A DNA stretch of 64,000 bases from CATQHP01 sp965205595 (GCA_965205595.1 CBDBHI010000033.1:1-64000), one strand, 5' to 3'. Positions 17,424-28,387 are shown, numbered from the stretch's first letter. The notes: generated by a model not told the origin, from the sequence alone. A program made the numbers and translations.

Positions 17424-19373
17424 ATGTCCCCAAAGACCAGACTGCAGATCTCGATCGTGGCTCTAGTCGCTTTCGTGGTCGTAGCCTTGTCCGCTGTTCA
17501 TCTTCATGGATTGATCGGATCCAGGTTCTCCGACTCGATCGATCTGGCGACATTCAGCACGAATGAAGTTGAGCAATATCTTCTAGAACTCGTCAATACG
17601 GGCGTACCCGACCTCGAAGACCGTCCCATTGCGCTTGGCGAAATTGAGCATGCATGGACGGAAATCGTCGAGCATGATTCCGGACTGATTTCGATTCTTC
17701 AGGGGCAGCTAGCCACATCGCGCGCAATCGCTGAAGTCATGATTACCGCGGTCGACGGCCGCATTGTCGCCGCGAATCTCGAGGATAAACAGGGTCAGCG
17801 CCATCAGGTCGTCCCGCCGGTCTCGGACTTCCAGAGTCGCGGGTTTCTCACGAAACTCCGCGAATTGTTGGCGGCGAATCAAGACTACGAGGTGACGAAG
17901 ACGTTGGGGATTGGCGATGATCCGGTGTTCACCGTTCGCGTCATCGTTTCCACTGTTTTGATGCGAGACGACATCCTAGCCGGGCTCGAGGGACTCGTTG
18001 CCGTTTCGCTGACCGCGATTCTGGCATCGCTCCTGCTGGCATTTGTCGTGTCACGCATCATGTCGCGGCCGCTAGAGCACATCGGCAACCTGGTCGATCG
18101 CATCTCGCGAGGTGAATCGCTCATCGCTCAGGGCTCACTCGAGGGTGGTAAAGAAATTCAGGCGGTCGAGTCGAAGCTTGGATTGCTGGGCGACCAGTAC
18201 CGTGGGGCGCAGGCCGACGTCGACGAATTGCGACAGCACGTTGACGGCCTTCTCGACCGTATGGAAGAAGCGGTGTTCCTCTTTGGTAAGGACGACAAGC
18301 TGGTGATGGCGGGCAGCGCCGCGGAGCGGCTGCTGGGCCGAGGCCGCTGGGAATTAATGGGTCTATCCGTCGAGTCAATTTTTCCGATTGCGACCGATCT
18401 TGGCGGGCTCATCCAGGGCGCCCTCGCCGTTCGTCAATCGATTACAGACCAACGCATCGAGTTCCAGCCGGAAGACCGCGACCCACTGCAACTACTTGTC
18501 AACATTGAAATGCAAGAAGGATTCCCAAGCCACGACTATGTTGGGATGCTGGTGAGATTGCGCGATTCGGATCCGCGGCGCGAGTTGGAATCGCAACTCG
18601 ATATTTCGACGCGGCTGGCGGCTATTAGCCGGCTGACCAGCGGAGCGGCGCACGAAATCAAGAACCCACTCAACTCGATCGCATTGCACGTCGAAGTCCT
18701 CAAGGCAAAACTCGCCTCCGCCAAGGTCGGCAGTGAAGAAATCGAAGTAATTTCGAGAGAGATTCGACGGCTGGATCGTGTGGTGAAATCGTTCCTAGAC
18801 TTTACTCGTCCTGTTGAACTGCAGCTCTTGACGCTCAATTTGGCGGCAATGCTGGGTGAGGCTGCTTCGCTTGTCGCGGTCGAGGCCGGCACGAGAGGCG
18901 TTGATATCGTGCTGGAGCATCCAGATGGCGAGGCGCTGGTTCGTGCTGATCGAGATTTGCTGCAGCAAGCGCTTCTCAATATCGTCCTCAACGGCGTCCA
19001 AGCGATGCCTGAGGGTGGCGTGCTGCGACTGGGGCTGAAAGATCGCGGCTCGCGTTGGTTGGTTCGGGTCGCCGACGAAGGCGTCGGAATTCCAGAAGAA
19101 GCTCGCGAACAAATCTACCAACTCTATTTCACGACTAAACAAAAGGGATCAGGCATTGGATTGGCGATGGCCTTTCGCGTGGTCCAGTTGCACGGCGGTA
19201 CGATCGAGTTTGATAGCGAACCCGGAATCGGAACCGAGTTTCGTATCGAGTTGCCGGCGTTACGCCGCCCGGCAGTCGAGGAGCACGAGGCTGAACACGA
19301 TTTGCCCGCGGAACAATTGCCCGGAGAACAAATGGACGCACCGCTGATGCCGGACATACGGGAGGGCACCTGA
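17424..19373 (+). CDS. Membrane sensor histidine kinase
   Basis: A 649-residue sensor kinase. It has an N-terminal membrane helix (residues 9-30), a periplasmic domain to about residue 180, a second helix (about 188-210), and a HAMP-like linker beginning SRPLEHIGNLVDRIS. A PAS-like domain follows at about 280-385, then HisKA with H410 in GAAHEIKNPLNSIA, and a HATPase domain with N-box NIVLNGVQAM, DEGVGIP and GSGIGLAMAF. The C-terminus adds about 35 acidic residues. It should phosphorylate the NtrC-type regulator encoded upstream and is co-transcribed with the downstream lipoprotein, which starts one base after its stop. Confidence 0.94.
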   Translation: MSPKTRLQISIVALVAFVVVALSAVHLHGLIGSRFSDSIDLATFSTNEVEQYLLELVNTGVPDLEDRPIALGEIEHAWTEIVEHDSGLISILQGQLATSRAIAEVMITAVDGRIVAANLEDKQGQRHQVVPPVSDFQSRGFLTKLRELLAANQDYEVTKTLGIGDDPVFTVRVIVSTVLMRDDILAGLEGLVAVSLTAILASLLLAFVVSRIMSRPLEHIGNLVDRISRGESLIAQGSLEGGKEIQAVESKLGLLGDQYRGAQADVDELRQHVDGLLDRMEEAVFLFGKDDKLVMAGSAAERLLGRGRWELMGLSVESIFPIATDLGGLIQGALAVRQSITDQRIEFQPEDRDPLQLLVNIEMQEGFPSHDYVGMLVRLRDSDPRRELESQLDISTRLAAISRLTSGAAHEIKNPLNSIALHVEVLKAKLASAKVGSEEIEVISREIRRLDRVVKSFLDFTRPVELQLLTLNLAAMLGEAASLVAVEAGTRGVDIVLEHPDGEALVRADRDLLQQALLNIVLNGVQAMPEGGVLRLGLKDRGSRWLVRVADEGVGIPEEAREQIYQLYFTTKQKGSGIGLAMAFRVVQLHGGTIEFDSEPGIGTEFRIELPALRRPAVEEHEAEHDLPAEQLPGEQMDAPLMPDIREGT

Positions 19374-19374
19374 G

Positions 19375-19998
19375 ATGTCAACGCGGATCTCCCCTAGCGT
19401 CTCCACGTTTCTCATTTTTATCCTGACAGTCTGCATCGCCGGCTGCAATCAGAACCGCGCCGGAGGCCTTCCCGCCGCGGCGCCGATCCCCGTGATTTCT
19501 CAGCAGCCTGAATTCGAACCCAACCCACCGGTTTCGGAACCTCAGAGAAACGTCACGCTCCCACCTCCGCAACCAGTGCCTCCTGAAGCGTTGCCGCCCA
19601 CGACGGGACCTTTGACGGTCGAGGTGAACCCGGAATCGGAGACCGAAGGGCTCACAGAGCCTCGAGCCACTTCGATTACGCCCGCGGCCACACCGGAACT
19701 CTCAGAGGAGTCAGGAGAGTTTCCGCCGCTACCGCGCCTCGGCCGGATTGTGACCGAAGAGGAACGTACCGAACGCAACGAAGCAATTGACTTTAACCTT
19801 GCGCGCGCGGCGGAAAGTCTGCGAACGATTCGAAACAGCCAAGCCGAGTTAGACCTAGAGCAGCGTGCCGCTATCAAACGCATTCAGGCATTTGTTTCGC
19901 AAGTTGAGCAGACGCGGCAAGACGATTTAGCGTCAGCACTCAATTTGGCGGAGCGAGCAAAGTTGTTGGCCGAAGACCTCGCTCGCAATTTACACTAG
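19375..19998 (+). CDS. Proline-rich lipoprotein, unknown function
   Basis: A 207-residue protein. Signal peptide and lipobox LTVCIAGC with Cys at residue 23. Residues 30-115 are Pro/Glu-rich and probably disordered (PPPQPVPPEALPPTTGP). The last 80 residues are charged and predicted helical (LRTIRNSQAELDLEQRAA), likely a coiled coil. It starts one base after the histidine-kinase stop, so it belongs to the two-component operon and may be an accessory or stress-sensing envelope component. No family recognised. Confidence 0.7.
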   Translation: MSTRISPSVSTFLIFILTVCIAGCNQNRAGGLPAAAPIPVISQQPEFEPNPPVSEPQRNVTLPPPQPVPPEALPPTTGPLTVEVNPESETEGLTEPRATSITPAATPELSEESGEFPPLPRLGRIVTEEERTERNEAIDFNLARAAESLRTIRNSQAELDLEQRAAIKRIQAFVSQVEQTRQDDLASALNLAERAKLLAEDLARNLH

Positions 19999-20022
19999 GG
20001 ACGTGCTCGGTTGCGACCGTTC

Positions 20023-20205
20023 TAGCCCGCATTTCTCACCACGTGGCGAGCGAAAGTGCGCGAGAGGTGCGTCAGTACGAGACGGGCGCCGGTCGACGCG
20101 CGGAGGCGTACTTGACAGTCCGTCGAGCATTCGGGATCGAACGCAACGAAGTAGTGGCGCACCTATCGCGTGCTTTCGCCGTCAGGTGGTGAGAAATGCG
20201 GGCTA
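20023..20205. mobile_element. Inverted-repeat element (MITE-like), copy 1, 183 bp
   Basis: Bounded by perfect 20-bp inverted repeats TAGCCCGCATTTCTCACCAC. The outermost TA could be the duplicated target dinucleotide typical of IS630/Tc1-type insertion. Sub-terminal sequence is also imperfectly inverted for about 50 bp on each side. No transposase is encoded. The right end provides the TAG stop (20203-20205) of the minus-strand membrane-fusion gene. Confidence 0.85.
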
Positions 20206-21636
20206 TAGGCGAGCTTCGAGTTGCTCGGCCGCTAGAGTCGTGCCGGGTTCGATGCCGGCGATCGCTTCGACGTAGATGTCGCTTACCAATCCGACATCGA
20301 TATCCCGCCGCTCGAATTCATCGGAACCGTTCGTAGCGATTTCAACCCATGCTTGTTCGCCGTCGAGTCGAACGGCTTCACGTGGGACTCTCACAACGTC
20401 GCTTGCGGTTTTGATGATGATATCCGCCGACGCCGAGAGATCGGGTATTACTCGCTTATCCTTCGCAAGGATAGCGATCTCGACGGAGATGTTACGCATG
20501 AAACTCCCACCGCCGCTTCGGCTCATCCCGCCCCGTCCGCTGCGCCGTCCTCCGCCTCCTCCAGCGCTAGTGCTTGCTAGGGTGCCAAGCGCGGAAATTT
20601 TGGCCTGGAGCAAGGCATTTGGGTAGGCATCTAGGTGGACCTCGGCGGACATGCCGGTTCTCAGCATCTGGCTGTCAGCTTGGTTTACAGTAGCGTCAAG
20701 CACCATCGTCGTCATGTCGACGATGTTCATAAGATGGGTTCCCGAGCGCACCTGGTCGCCGTTGGCGATCTCGGACACGTTGCTGCTGCCTACATTTGAC
20801 ATCCGCACCACCATGCCGTCGATGGGAGCCTCAATCATCATTCGGTCAATGTTCATCTCCGCCCGCCTTTGATCGATCAGCTCTTGATCCCGACGAATCT
20901 CAGACGAGCGCAGTTCCGCTCGCCGCGCCCGCCCGGCCAAACGGAATTCTCGCCGGGCGACATCATAGTTCACTTCTGACTCTTCAACCGCCATCTTCAG
21001 TCGAGCAGCTACGATCGCTGATTTCACCGCCGTGGTTCGCAGATCGAGTTTTGCTTTCTCGAGATCAGCTTTCGCCCTAGAGACCGCTACTCGCTCCCTT
21101 TCTTGCGAGATTATTTGGTTGGCTTTGACCTTAAGGATGTTCGCTTCTTGCTGAACTACTTTTGCCTTTTGGTCGTCAAGCTTCAGCAGATAGTTTTCGG
21201 TGTCAAACTCTGCAACCAAGGTACCCTTTGTAACCCACGAGCCTGCATCGGCAAACTTGATTAGGGTCATTTGGCCACCGGTGCCTCGCCCGCGTATGCG
21301 CGGAGTAGTTACCGCCGCAACGTTGTAGGCTGCGGTATCGCCGGTGATTCGTAAAGTCTGACGAACATCCCCGCGGTCCGTGACGACGGTGCGGCGAGGA
21401 CGGGTCTGGGCAACCTGCAGAATTTGCTCAGAGTTTTGTGTGAGTACGAACCCTGCCCAAATGCCGATGCAAAGTGGGATGATCATCCACCAGCGAGAAA
21501 TAGGAGGCGGCGGGGGAATTTCTGGAACAAGCTCGGGGCCAATCTCATCGGTCGGCGCCTCGGCTGGAAAACTTTGGGCGGAACTACCCCCGAACCGCTC
21601 AGCTAGTTTTCGTGCCTGTTCCTTCGGGTCGAGCAT
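20203..21636 (-). CDS. HlyD-type membrane-fusion protein
   Basis: A 477-residue periplasmic adaptor. ATG 21636 with upstream GGAGAG is chosen over TTG 21654. The N-terminal 50 residues are cytoplasmic and Pro-rich, followed by one membrane anchor (WWMIIPLCIGIWAGFVLTQ). The periplasmic part has a lipoyl-like half (GSWVTKGTLVAEFDTENYLL), a coiled-coil hairpin, APIDGMVVRMSNVG, and a beta-barrel region broken by a Gly/Ser/Arg-rich insert (TSAGGGGGRRSGRGG). It is a lone gene without an ABC or RND partner, so its pump must be elsewhere. The TAG stop comes from the adjacent inverted-repeat element; the protein ends EQLEARL. Confidence 0.85.
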   Translation of the reverse strand: MLDPKEQARKLAERFGGSSAQSFPAEAPTDEIGPELVPEIPPPPPISRWWMIIPLCIGIWAGFVLTQNSEQILQVAQTRPRRTVVTDRGDVRQTLRITGDTAAYNVAAVTTPRIRGRGTGGQMTLIKFADAGSWVTKGTLVAEFDTENYLLKLDDQKAKVVQQEANILKVKANQIISQERERVAVSRAKADLEKAKLDLRTTAVKSAIVAARLKMAVEESEVNYDVARREFRLAGRARRAELRSSEIRRDQELIDQRRAEMNIDRMMIEAPIDGMVVRMSNVGSSNVSEIANGDQVRSGTHLMNIVDMTTMVLDATVNQADSQMLRTGMSAEVHLDAYPNALLQAKISALGTLASTSAGGGGGRRSGRGGMSRSGGGSFMRNISVEIAILAKDKRVIPDLSASADIIIKTASDVVRVPREAVRLDGEQAWVEIATNGSDEFERRDIDVGLVSDIYVEAIAGIEPGTTLAAEQLEARL

Positions 21637-21821
21637 CGGCTCTCTCCGATTCAATCTCAGCAGAAAATGCTTCGGATGGCTACCTCCCCGTACTAAACTC
21701 GGGCTTTAGCGAACGATTTTGCCAGCACTTAACATGGTCTTGACAATTGAGGTCGGAGCTGACTTTTTGGTTGGAACTCGAATCGCGTTGAATCATCACG
21801 ATACAAGTTGAAATTCGAAAT

Positions 21822-22263
21822 GTGGTCGCGCAAGACCTCGAGGTTGTCTATTCGATCAACGAGGCGTCGGTGCCCGCCATGAACAGTATCCCGCTGGAAG
21901 ACTTCGAATGGTTCCAGAAGCAAGCCGCTTACTTTCGGGTTGCGCTTTTCGATAACGAAGTGGCGGGGTTTCTGATCTGCCTGTCGCCGCAAGCTGACTA
22001 CGATAGCCCCAACCTTCGCTGGTTGAACGAGCGCTATCGCGAGTTTCTTTATATCGATCGGATTGCAATTGGGAGTTCGTATCAGCGCCGCGGACTGGGC
22101 CAAGAATTATATGACGACGCCACGTCATTTGCGGACGGACAATATCCGCTACTGGCCTGTGAAGTGAATATTCGGCCCCGCAATCAGCAGTCGATTGACT
22201 TCCATACGGCCTACGGGTTTGAGGCTGTTGGCACGCAAGACAATGGATACGTAGACGTCCAGT

Positions 22264-22283
<20 letters not shown>
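21822..22283 (+). CDS. GNAT-family N-acetyltransferase
   Basis: 153 residues from GTG 21822. Acetyl-CoA-binding motif A is clear: IDRIAIGSSYQRRGLGQELYD, with the R-R-G-L-G pyrophosphate loop, then motif B around NIRPRNQQSIDFHTAYGFEAVG. The first beta-strand of the fold appears to lie partly upstream of the GTG: the same frame reads back through VEIRN to a TGA at 21789-21791 with only ATC/ATA codons as possible starts. The true start may therefore be non-standard or the 5' end mis-called. Substrate unknown. It overlaps the convergent sulfatase by 20 bases. Confidence 0.75.
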
Positions 22284-23787
<1,504 letters not shown>

Positions 23788-23791
23788 CGGG

Positions 23792-24669
23792 CTAGCGTTC
23801 AACATGCGAGCCCAACCAGCGAACCGCGTTCTCAACGATCGTCATGGTCGTCTCGTCCTTAAACACCGGGTACTGTTCGTGGCCCGGTCGGAAGTAAAAG
23901 ACGTTGCCCTTGCCAATGTGCCAGATCGCACCGCCGATAAATCGCCCACCGTACTTCCACGTCTCACGGAAGAGCACTTCGTCGGGCTCGGGCACGTGGA
24001 ACGGCTCATCGTACATCTCGGTCTGGGGAATTTCAAACTGGCGCGGCAGGCCGCTCATGATGGGGTGTTCGGGGCGTGTAACAGTGGCCGTGCTGGGCGC
24101 GGCGTCTGGCCGGAAGCCCGGGAAGACGCAGTTCGGCAGGTCGACACGCACATGGGCTACCCTGCCGCCCCTTTTGTAGGCGTAGTAGGCGGGCGTAACG
24201 AGTGATTCGTAGGTAATCGCAAAACGCCCCGGGGCTTGACGTACTCGATCTCAGTTTTTGGATCGGGGTAGCGCGAGCGAGCTTCGTCTCGAGTGCGTTC
24301 GAACATGGCCTCCATAAACGGCACCGACCAGTGCGCCGAGTGCAGCGGCATCAGCGCTAGCTTGCCTGCTTTCACGAGACCCACGATCTTGCGGCCCATC
24401 TCTTCGGGGACTTCGTCTTGCCGAACGTGCCCCCACCAGACCAGCACATCGTAATCCTCGACATTTGTCAGGCCCTGCCCCGGATCGTCGAGGCCTACGG
24501 AATCGACCTTCAGGCCTGGTTTCGTGTTTAGACGCTTGGCGATTTCGCTGCCGAGAAAGTTGTCGTAGGCTTCGGCCTGCCTCGCCTGGCGCTCGTCCCA
24601 GACGAGCACCTTGACGTCGGCGGCGGCTAGGCAGAGGCTAGATGTCAGCAGCAGAAAGAAAATTCGCAT
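23792..24669 (-). pseudogene. ThuA-like protein, split by a frameshift
   Basis: The first part (ATG 24669, signal peptide MRIFFLLLTSSLCLAAA) reads VKVLVWDERQARQAEAYDNF, YDVLVWWGHVRQDEVPEE, then PKTEIEYVKPRG and loses similarity. From the next frame the expected continuation RFAITYESLVTPAYYAYK runs through GGAIWHIGKGNVFYFRPGHE to a TAG at 23792. The break is near 24226-24233 in a CCCCGGGG stretch; restoring one G would rejoin the frames into a complete ThuA-domain protein of about 290 residues. ThuA proteins are amidotransferase-fold enzymes linked to 3-keto-disaccharide metabolism. The neighbouring GMC oxidoreductase fits that link. Either a recent mutation or a homopolymer error. Confidence 0.8.
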
Positions 24670-24709
24670 CGCCCTCACAGGCTAGAATTTCGGGGCCGGC
24701 TATAGCAAG

Positions 24710-26344
24710 CTACACGTTGCCCTTTTTCATCTGATCGGCCAAGTAGTCACTCGCCCGCCAGGCGAAAGCCAGAATACTGAGCGTTGGATTCTTCTCAGTC
24801 GGTGTGGGGAATGCGCTGCCGTCAATGACAAAAACGTTCTTGACGTCGTGCATCTGCATGTTGGCGTTAAGCGCCGATCGTTTGGGGTCGTCGCCCATGC
24901 GACAGGTGCCATGCTCGTGGATCGCGGAGCCTAGCTCATCGAGGTCGCCGCGGTTGTAGGGCAGCGACTCGGCTTTCATCGAGTGCAAGACTTCTTCGAC
25001 CACGTCGTACATGCGCGGAATCATCTTGCGTTCGTTCTCGCCAATTTTGTATTCGATGCGCATCGTGGGCACCCCAAAGCGATCGTTCGTGGTGCCTTCC
25101 ACCGTAATGCGGTTGTCGCGGTACGGCAGCACCTCGCCATAAGGGTGCATCTGGATGAGCGCCGGGTAGCGACGCTTGATGTCGCCCTTCAAGTCGAGGC
25201 CAAAGCCCGGCAGCTTCTTCGCAAACGAAGCACTATTGCCGCAGCCGATGCCCCACAGTTGGATGCCAAAGCCGCGCAAGTAGTCCCGCTTTTCCTCAGG
25301 GCTCTCGAAGCGCGGGATGTAGATGTGTCCACCGGAGATTCCGTCGTCGTTGCTGGCTGCGCGTCCGTAAAGCTGGGGCGCGAAGGCGTAGACGTGGAAG
25401 CGAAACTGCTCGCACAGGTAGCGCCCGATGACGTCGGAACTATTGCCGATTCCGTTTGGGTGCATCGAGGATTTCGAATTGAGCAAAATGCGAGTCGAGT
25501 CTACGGCTGACGCCGCCACGATCACTCGTTTGGCTGGAACGATGCGCTCTTCGCCGCTGATGCGGTCGAAGTAGCGCACGGCATTTGCCAGGCCATCGTC
25601 GCCGGTCAGGACATGAGACACGACCGCGTTTTCGCGAAGCGTCAAGTTGCCGGTTTCTAGGGCATCGGCGAGCAAATAGTCGTAGGAATTGAAAAAGGCT
25701 CCGATGTCGCAACCACTGCCGCAAGCGCCACAGTAGTGACATTTGGCGCGGCCGTTGTGTTCTTTGGTGAGCACGGCCCGGCGGCCGCTCACTACTGTGT
25801 AGCCGGCTTTCTCGGCGCCTTTCTTGAGAACGACCTCGCCGCAACGAGCGTTGGGCGGCGGCAGGTGGTGCTTTGAACCGGGCAGAAATTTCGAGTCGTC
25901 ATCACCGCCGCTGACGCCGATCAATTTTTCGACGTTGTCGTAGTAAGGCGCGATCTCTTTGTATGTGATTGGCCACGGAATTTCCCAGCCGTCGATTGCC
26001 GCCTCTTTGAAATTGACGTCGCCGTAGCGCAACGACACACGACCCCAAATATTTGTCTTGCCTCCGACGCCCCAAACCCGGCGCAGCAAGAACGGGTTGC
26101 CCGGCGGGGTGGCGACCGGACTTTCTCTGAGAGGCAAGCCCTCGAAGTCGGGCGGGTTCTCCCCGCGGCTACGTCGCTCGCGAGCCTCCCACGGCTTGAC
26201 GTGCGACCAAAACTCCTCCCGATTGAATTTTGCACCGGCTTCGAGAATCAGCACCTTCGCGCCCTTGCGCGTCAGGTTCCAGGCGGCCATACCTCCGGCC
26301 GCGCCACTGCCGATGATAACGACGTCGTAGTCTTCGTACGCCAC
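24710..26344 (-). CDS. GMC-family oxidoreductase, possible glycoside 3-dehydrogenase
   Basis: A 544-residue FAD-dependent dehydrogenase. N-terminal dinucleotide-binding motif VVIIGSGAAGGMAAW (residues 7-21); a Cys-rich patch CHYCGACGSGCD around residue 200; C-terminal active-site region with HEHGTCRMG and the FAD-proximal Asn in NPTLSILAFAW. GTG 26344 overlaps the stop of the upstream Tat-signal gene (TAGTG), so the two are translationally coupled. Family pairs of this kind oxidise sugars or glycosides in the periplasm; the enzyme has no signal of its own and would be exported with its Tat partner. Substrate inferred, not proven. Confidence 0.88.
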   Translation of the reverse strand: MAYEDYDVVIIGSGAAGGMAAWNLTRKGAKVLILEAGAKFNREEFWSHVKPWEARERRSRGENPPDFEGLPLRESPVATPPGNPFLLRRVWGVGGKTNIWGRVSLRYGDVNFKEAAIDGWEIPWPITYKEIAPYYDNVEKLIGVSGGDDDSKFLPGSKHHLPPPNARCGEVVLKKGAEKAGYTVVSGRRAVLTKEHNGRAKCHYCGACGSGCDIGAFFNSYDYLLADALETGNLTLRENAVVSHVLTGDDGLANAVRYFDRISGEERIVPAKRVIVAASAVDSTRILLNSKSSMHPNGIGNSSDVIGRYLCEQFRFHVYAFAPQLYGRAASNDDGISGGHIYIPRFESPEEKRDYLRGFGIQLWGIGCGNSASFAKKLPGFGLDLKGDIKRRYPALIQMHPYGEVLPYRDNRITVEGTTNDRFGVPTMRIEYKIGENERKMIPRMYDVVEEVLHSMKAESLPYNRGDLDELGSAIHEHGTCRMGDDPKRSALNANMQMHDVKNVFVIDGSAFPTPTEKNPTLSILAFAWRASDYLADQMKKGNV

Positions 26345-26841
26345 TAGTCGGCCACCTCGATTTCGTGGTCGTGCGTGCATCCCGGGAATTCCGGAAGATA
26401 CGTGTTGCCTTTGTAGCCGAGCTCGTCGACCAGGCCAATTTCAGTTGAATAGTAGGCGTCGATCGTTAGCGACTTGAGCGTCTCAAAGAATGTTTTTTGA
26501 TCGCCCTCGGATTGGCTGTACTCGGTCAGGATGGCGATCTGCTTGGACTCCGGCATGCCCTGGAACCCGACAACACGCAATCGCCATAGGCCCGTTTTGA
26601 TGATCGCTTCGTCCGAGGGGCTATCGTTGAGGAACTCGTCGATGATGGCGTGAACGCCGGCCTGTTTCGCGCCCGGCGTGTCTGACGGCGGAATGATAAG
26701 GTCGACCAATTCGCCAAGTAGCGAATAGTCTTCCGGAGCGAACGCCTTGGGCGTATAGGTTTGTTGCGATCTTAGCGACGCGGCCGACAATCCAGCGGCC
26801 GCAATGGTGACGAGTGCATCTCGTCGAGACGGATTTGCCAT
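26344..26841 (-). CDS. Gluconate 2-dehydrogenase subunit 3-type protein (Tat hitchhiker)
   Basis: 165 residues. N-terminal twin-arginine signal SRRDALVTIAAAGLSAASL, then a helical domain with FAPEDYSLLGELVDLIIPPS and TPGAKQAGVHAIIDEFLND, the usual motifs of the gluconate 2-dehydrogenase small subunit family. Such subunits carry a partner GMC dehydrogenase through the Tat pore as a folded complex. The stop overlaps the GMC start by one base. First gene of the minus-strand operon 26841 to 22264; the upstream 100 bp, shared with the divergent thioesterase gene, must hold its promoter. Confidence 0.88.
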   Translation of the reverse strand: MANPSRRDALVTIAAAGLSAASLRSQQTYTPKAFAPEDYSLLGELVDLIIPPSDTPGAKQAGVHAIIDEFLNDSPSDEAIIKTGLWRLRVVGFQGMPESKQIAILTEYSQSEGDQKTFFETLKSLTIDAYYSTEIGLVDELGYKGNTYLPEFPGCTHDHEIEVAD

Positions 26842-26942
26842 AGCCCATTGATTATATGGCGGGCGGCACTCTTCGGCCCCGGCCGGTCTGAAGTCCGAGC
26901 GGGCACTGCGCGTCCGGCATCCACCGTGTATCCTTTTTGGTG

Positions 26943-27329
26943 ATGATTGAACTCGGACTTTCTCTTGATCAGAAACGCATCGTGCGGCGCGATGACTCGA
27001 TCAGCTTTCTCGGCAGCGACGTGCGCCCCTCGCTGGCGACTCCGCGGATGATTATGGCTATGGAAATGTGCTCACGCGATGCTATTCAGCCCCATCTCGA
27101 AGAGGGTCAAGATAGTGTCGGGACCAAGGTCTGCATCGAGCACCTGGCGCCGACGCCGATGGGCAATGAGGTCACCTATCGCTCCACGGTGAAAGAACTC
27201 GACCGGCGGCGGGTCACGTTTGAAGTCGAAGCGTTCGAAGGTGAAAAAGTAATCGGCCGCGGAACCCACGAGCGCTTCGTGATCGATGTCGCTCGATATG
27301 CAGCGAAGCTCAAAGAGAGCTTGGGGTAA
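26943..27329 (+). CDS. FlK-type hotdog thioesterase
   Basis: A 128-residue single-domain thioesterase. The three positions matching the fluoroacetyl-CoA thioesterase triad are all present: T33 (PSLATPRM), E41 (AMEMC) and H67 (IEHLAPTP), followed by VTFEVEAFEGEKVIGRGTHE, a hotdog strand pair. Family members hydrolyse small acyl-CoAs; only a few act on fluoroacetyl-CoA, so a general acyl-CoA clean-up role is more likely. ATG 26943 is chosen among TTG, GTG and ATG in tandem. It is divergent from the glycoside-oxidation operon and convergent with the nitronate monooxygenase gene. Confidence 0.82.
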   Translation: MIELGLSLDQKRIVRRDDSISFLGSDVRPSLATPRMIMAMEMCSRDAIQPHLEEGQDSVGTKVCIEHLAPTPMGNEVTYRSTVKELDRRRVTFEVEAFEGEKVIGRGTHERFVIDVARYAAKLKESLG

Positions 27330-27353
27330 GCGCTGACCGCCGCCAACGTGTCG

Positions 27354-28343
27354 CTAGGCTACGACGGGCTGCTCGACTACATTCGGCAAGCGTTCGGTCA
27401 TTAGGTCGCGCGCTTCGCCGACGATTTCGTTGAACAACTCCTGAACCGACGGCACGCTGCGGATCATTCCGATGATCTGTCCCGCGGAAAAGACCCCGTT
27501 GTTGAGGTCACCGCTCTCGATCATCTTCTTGCCTTCGAGTCCGGACAGGTACTGCTTGATGTCGTCGATCGTGGCATTGCCCGCGCCTTCGATTTCGAGA
27601 ACTTTTTCAGTGTTGTCGTTCACTAGAAAACGCGCCGTGTTGCGAAGAGAACGCATCAGCAAGCGCGTGTCGCGTTCAGATGCATTCACCAGCGCCTGCT
27701 TCACGTTGTCGTGAATCGGGCATTCTTGCGTTGCCACGAACCGCGTGCCCATGTTCATGCCGTCGGCGCCCAAGGCCAGCGCCGCCACTAGACCGCGGCC
27801 ATCACCAAACCCTCCCGAGGCAACGATGGGAATATCGATTGCATCGGCGGCGAGCGGGATCAAGATCAGCGACGTGACATCGTCTTCGCCAGGATGCCCG
27901 GCGCATTCAAAGCCGTCGATGCTGACGGCCGCGCAGCCAATGCTTTGAGCTTTGATCGCGTGGCGGATCGAGGTGCATTTGTGGATCACCTTGATTCCGG
28001 CGTCATTGAGCGTGGGCAAAAACTCCTGCGGGTTACGGCCGGCGGTCTCGATGAACTTGATGCCTTCCTCAACACAAACGTCTACGTAGGCCGGAAAATC
28101 GGGCGGCCGCAGCGACGGTAGAAACGTCAGATTGACACCGAACGGCTTGTCGGTCAGATCGCGGCATTTGCGGATTTCATCGCGAAGCAGCTCCGGCTTC
28201 GGGTGCGTCAAAGCGGTCATGAATCCGATGCCGCCGGCTTCCGCCACAGCGGCCGCCAGCTCGGCACGCGCCAGCCACATCAGCCCGCCCTGGATGATCG
28301 GGTACTCGATGCCAAACATTTCGGTGATCTTGGTTCTAAACAT
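27354..28343 (-). CDS. Nitronate monooxygenase family flavoprotein
   Basis: A 329-residue FMN-dependent TIM-barrel enzyme of the 2-nitropropane dioxygenase/nitronate monooxygenase family. Diagnostic blocks: IIQGGLMWLARAELAAAVAE at the N-terminus, GFECAGHPGEDDVTS with the catalytic His, and the FMN-phosphate loops VASGGFGDGRGLVAALALGA and MGTRFVATQECP. ATG 28343 has TTAGGA just upstream; an extended start at 28370 is less likely. The family includes nitronate-detoxifying enzymes and NADH:quinone reductases, so the substrate is uncertain. No obvious functional partner beside it. Confidence 0.88.
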   Translation of the reverse strand: MFRTKITEMFGIEYPIIQGGLMWLARAELAAAVAEAGGIGFMTALTHPKPELLRDEIRKCRDLTDKPFGVNLTFLPSLRPPDFPAYVDVCVEEGIKFIETAGRNPQEFLPTLNDAGIKVIHKCTSIRHAIKAQSIGCAAVSIDGFECAGHPGEDDVTSLILIPLAADAIDIPIVASGGFGDGRGLVAALALGADGMNMGTRFVATQECPIHDNVKQALVNASERDTRLLMRSLRNTARFLVNDNTEKVLEIEGAGNATIDDIKQYLSGLEGKKMIESGDLNNGVFSAGQIIGMIRSVPSVQELFNEIVGEARDLMTERLPNVVEQPVVA

Positions 28344-28387
28344 ATTCCTAAGTTTTCGTCCCGGATTCAAATTCGTTTAACGATAAC

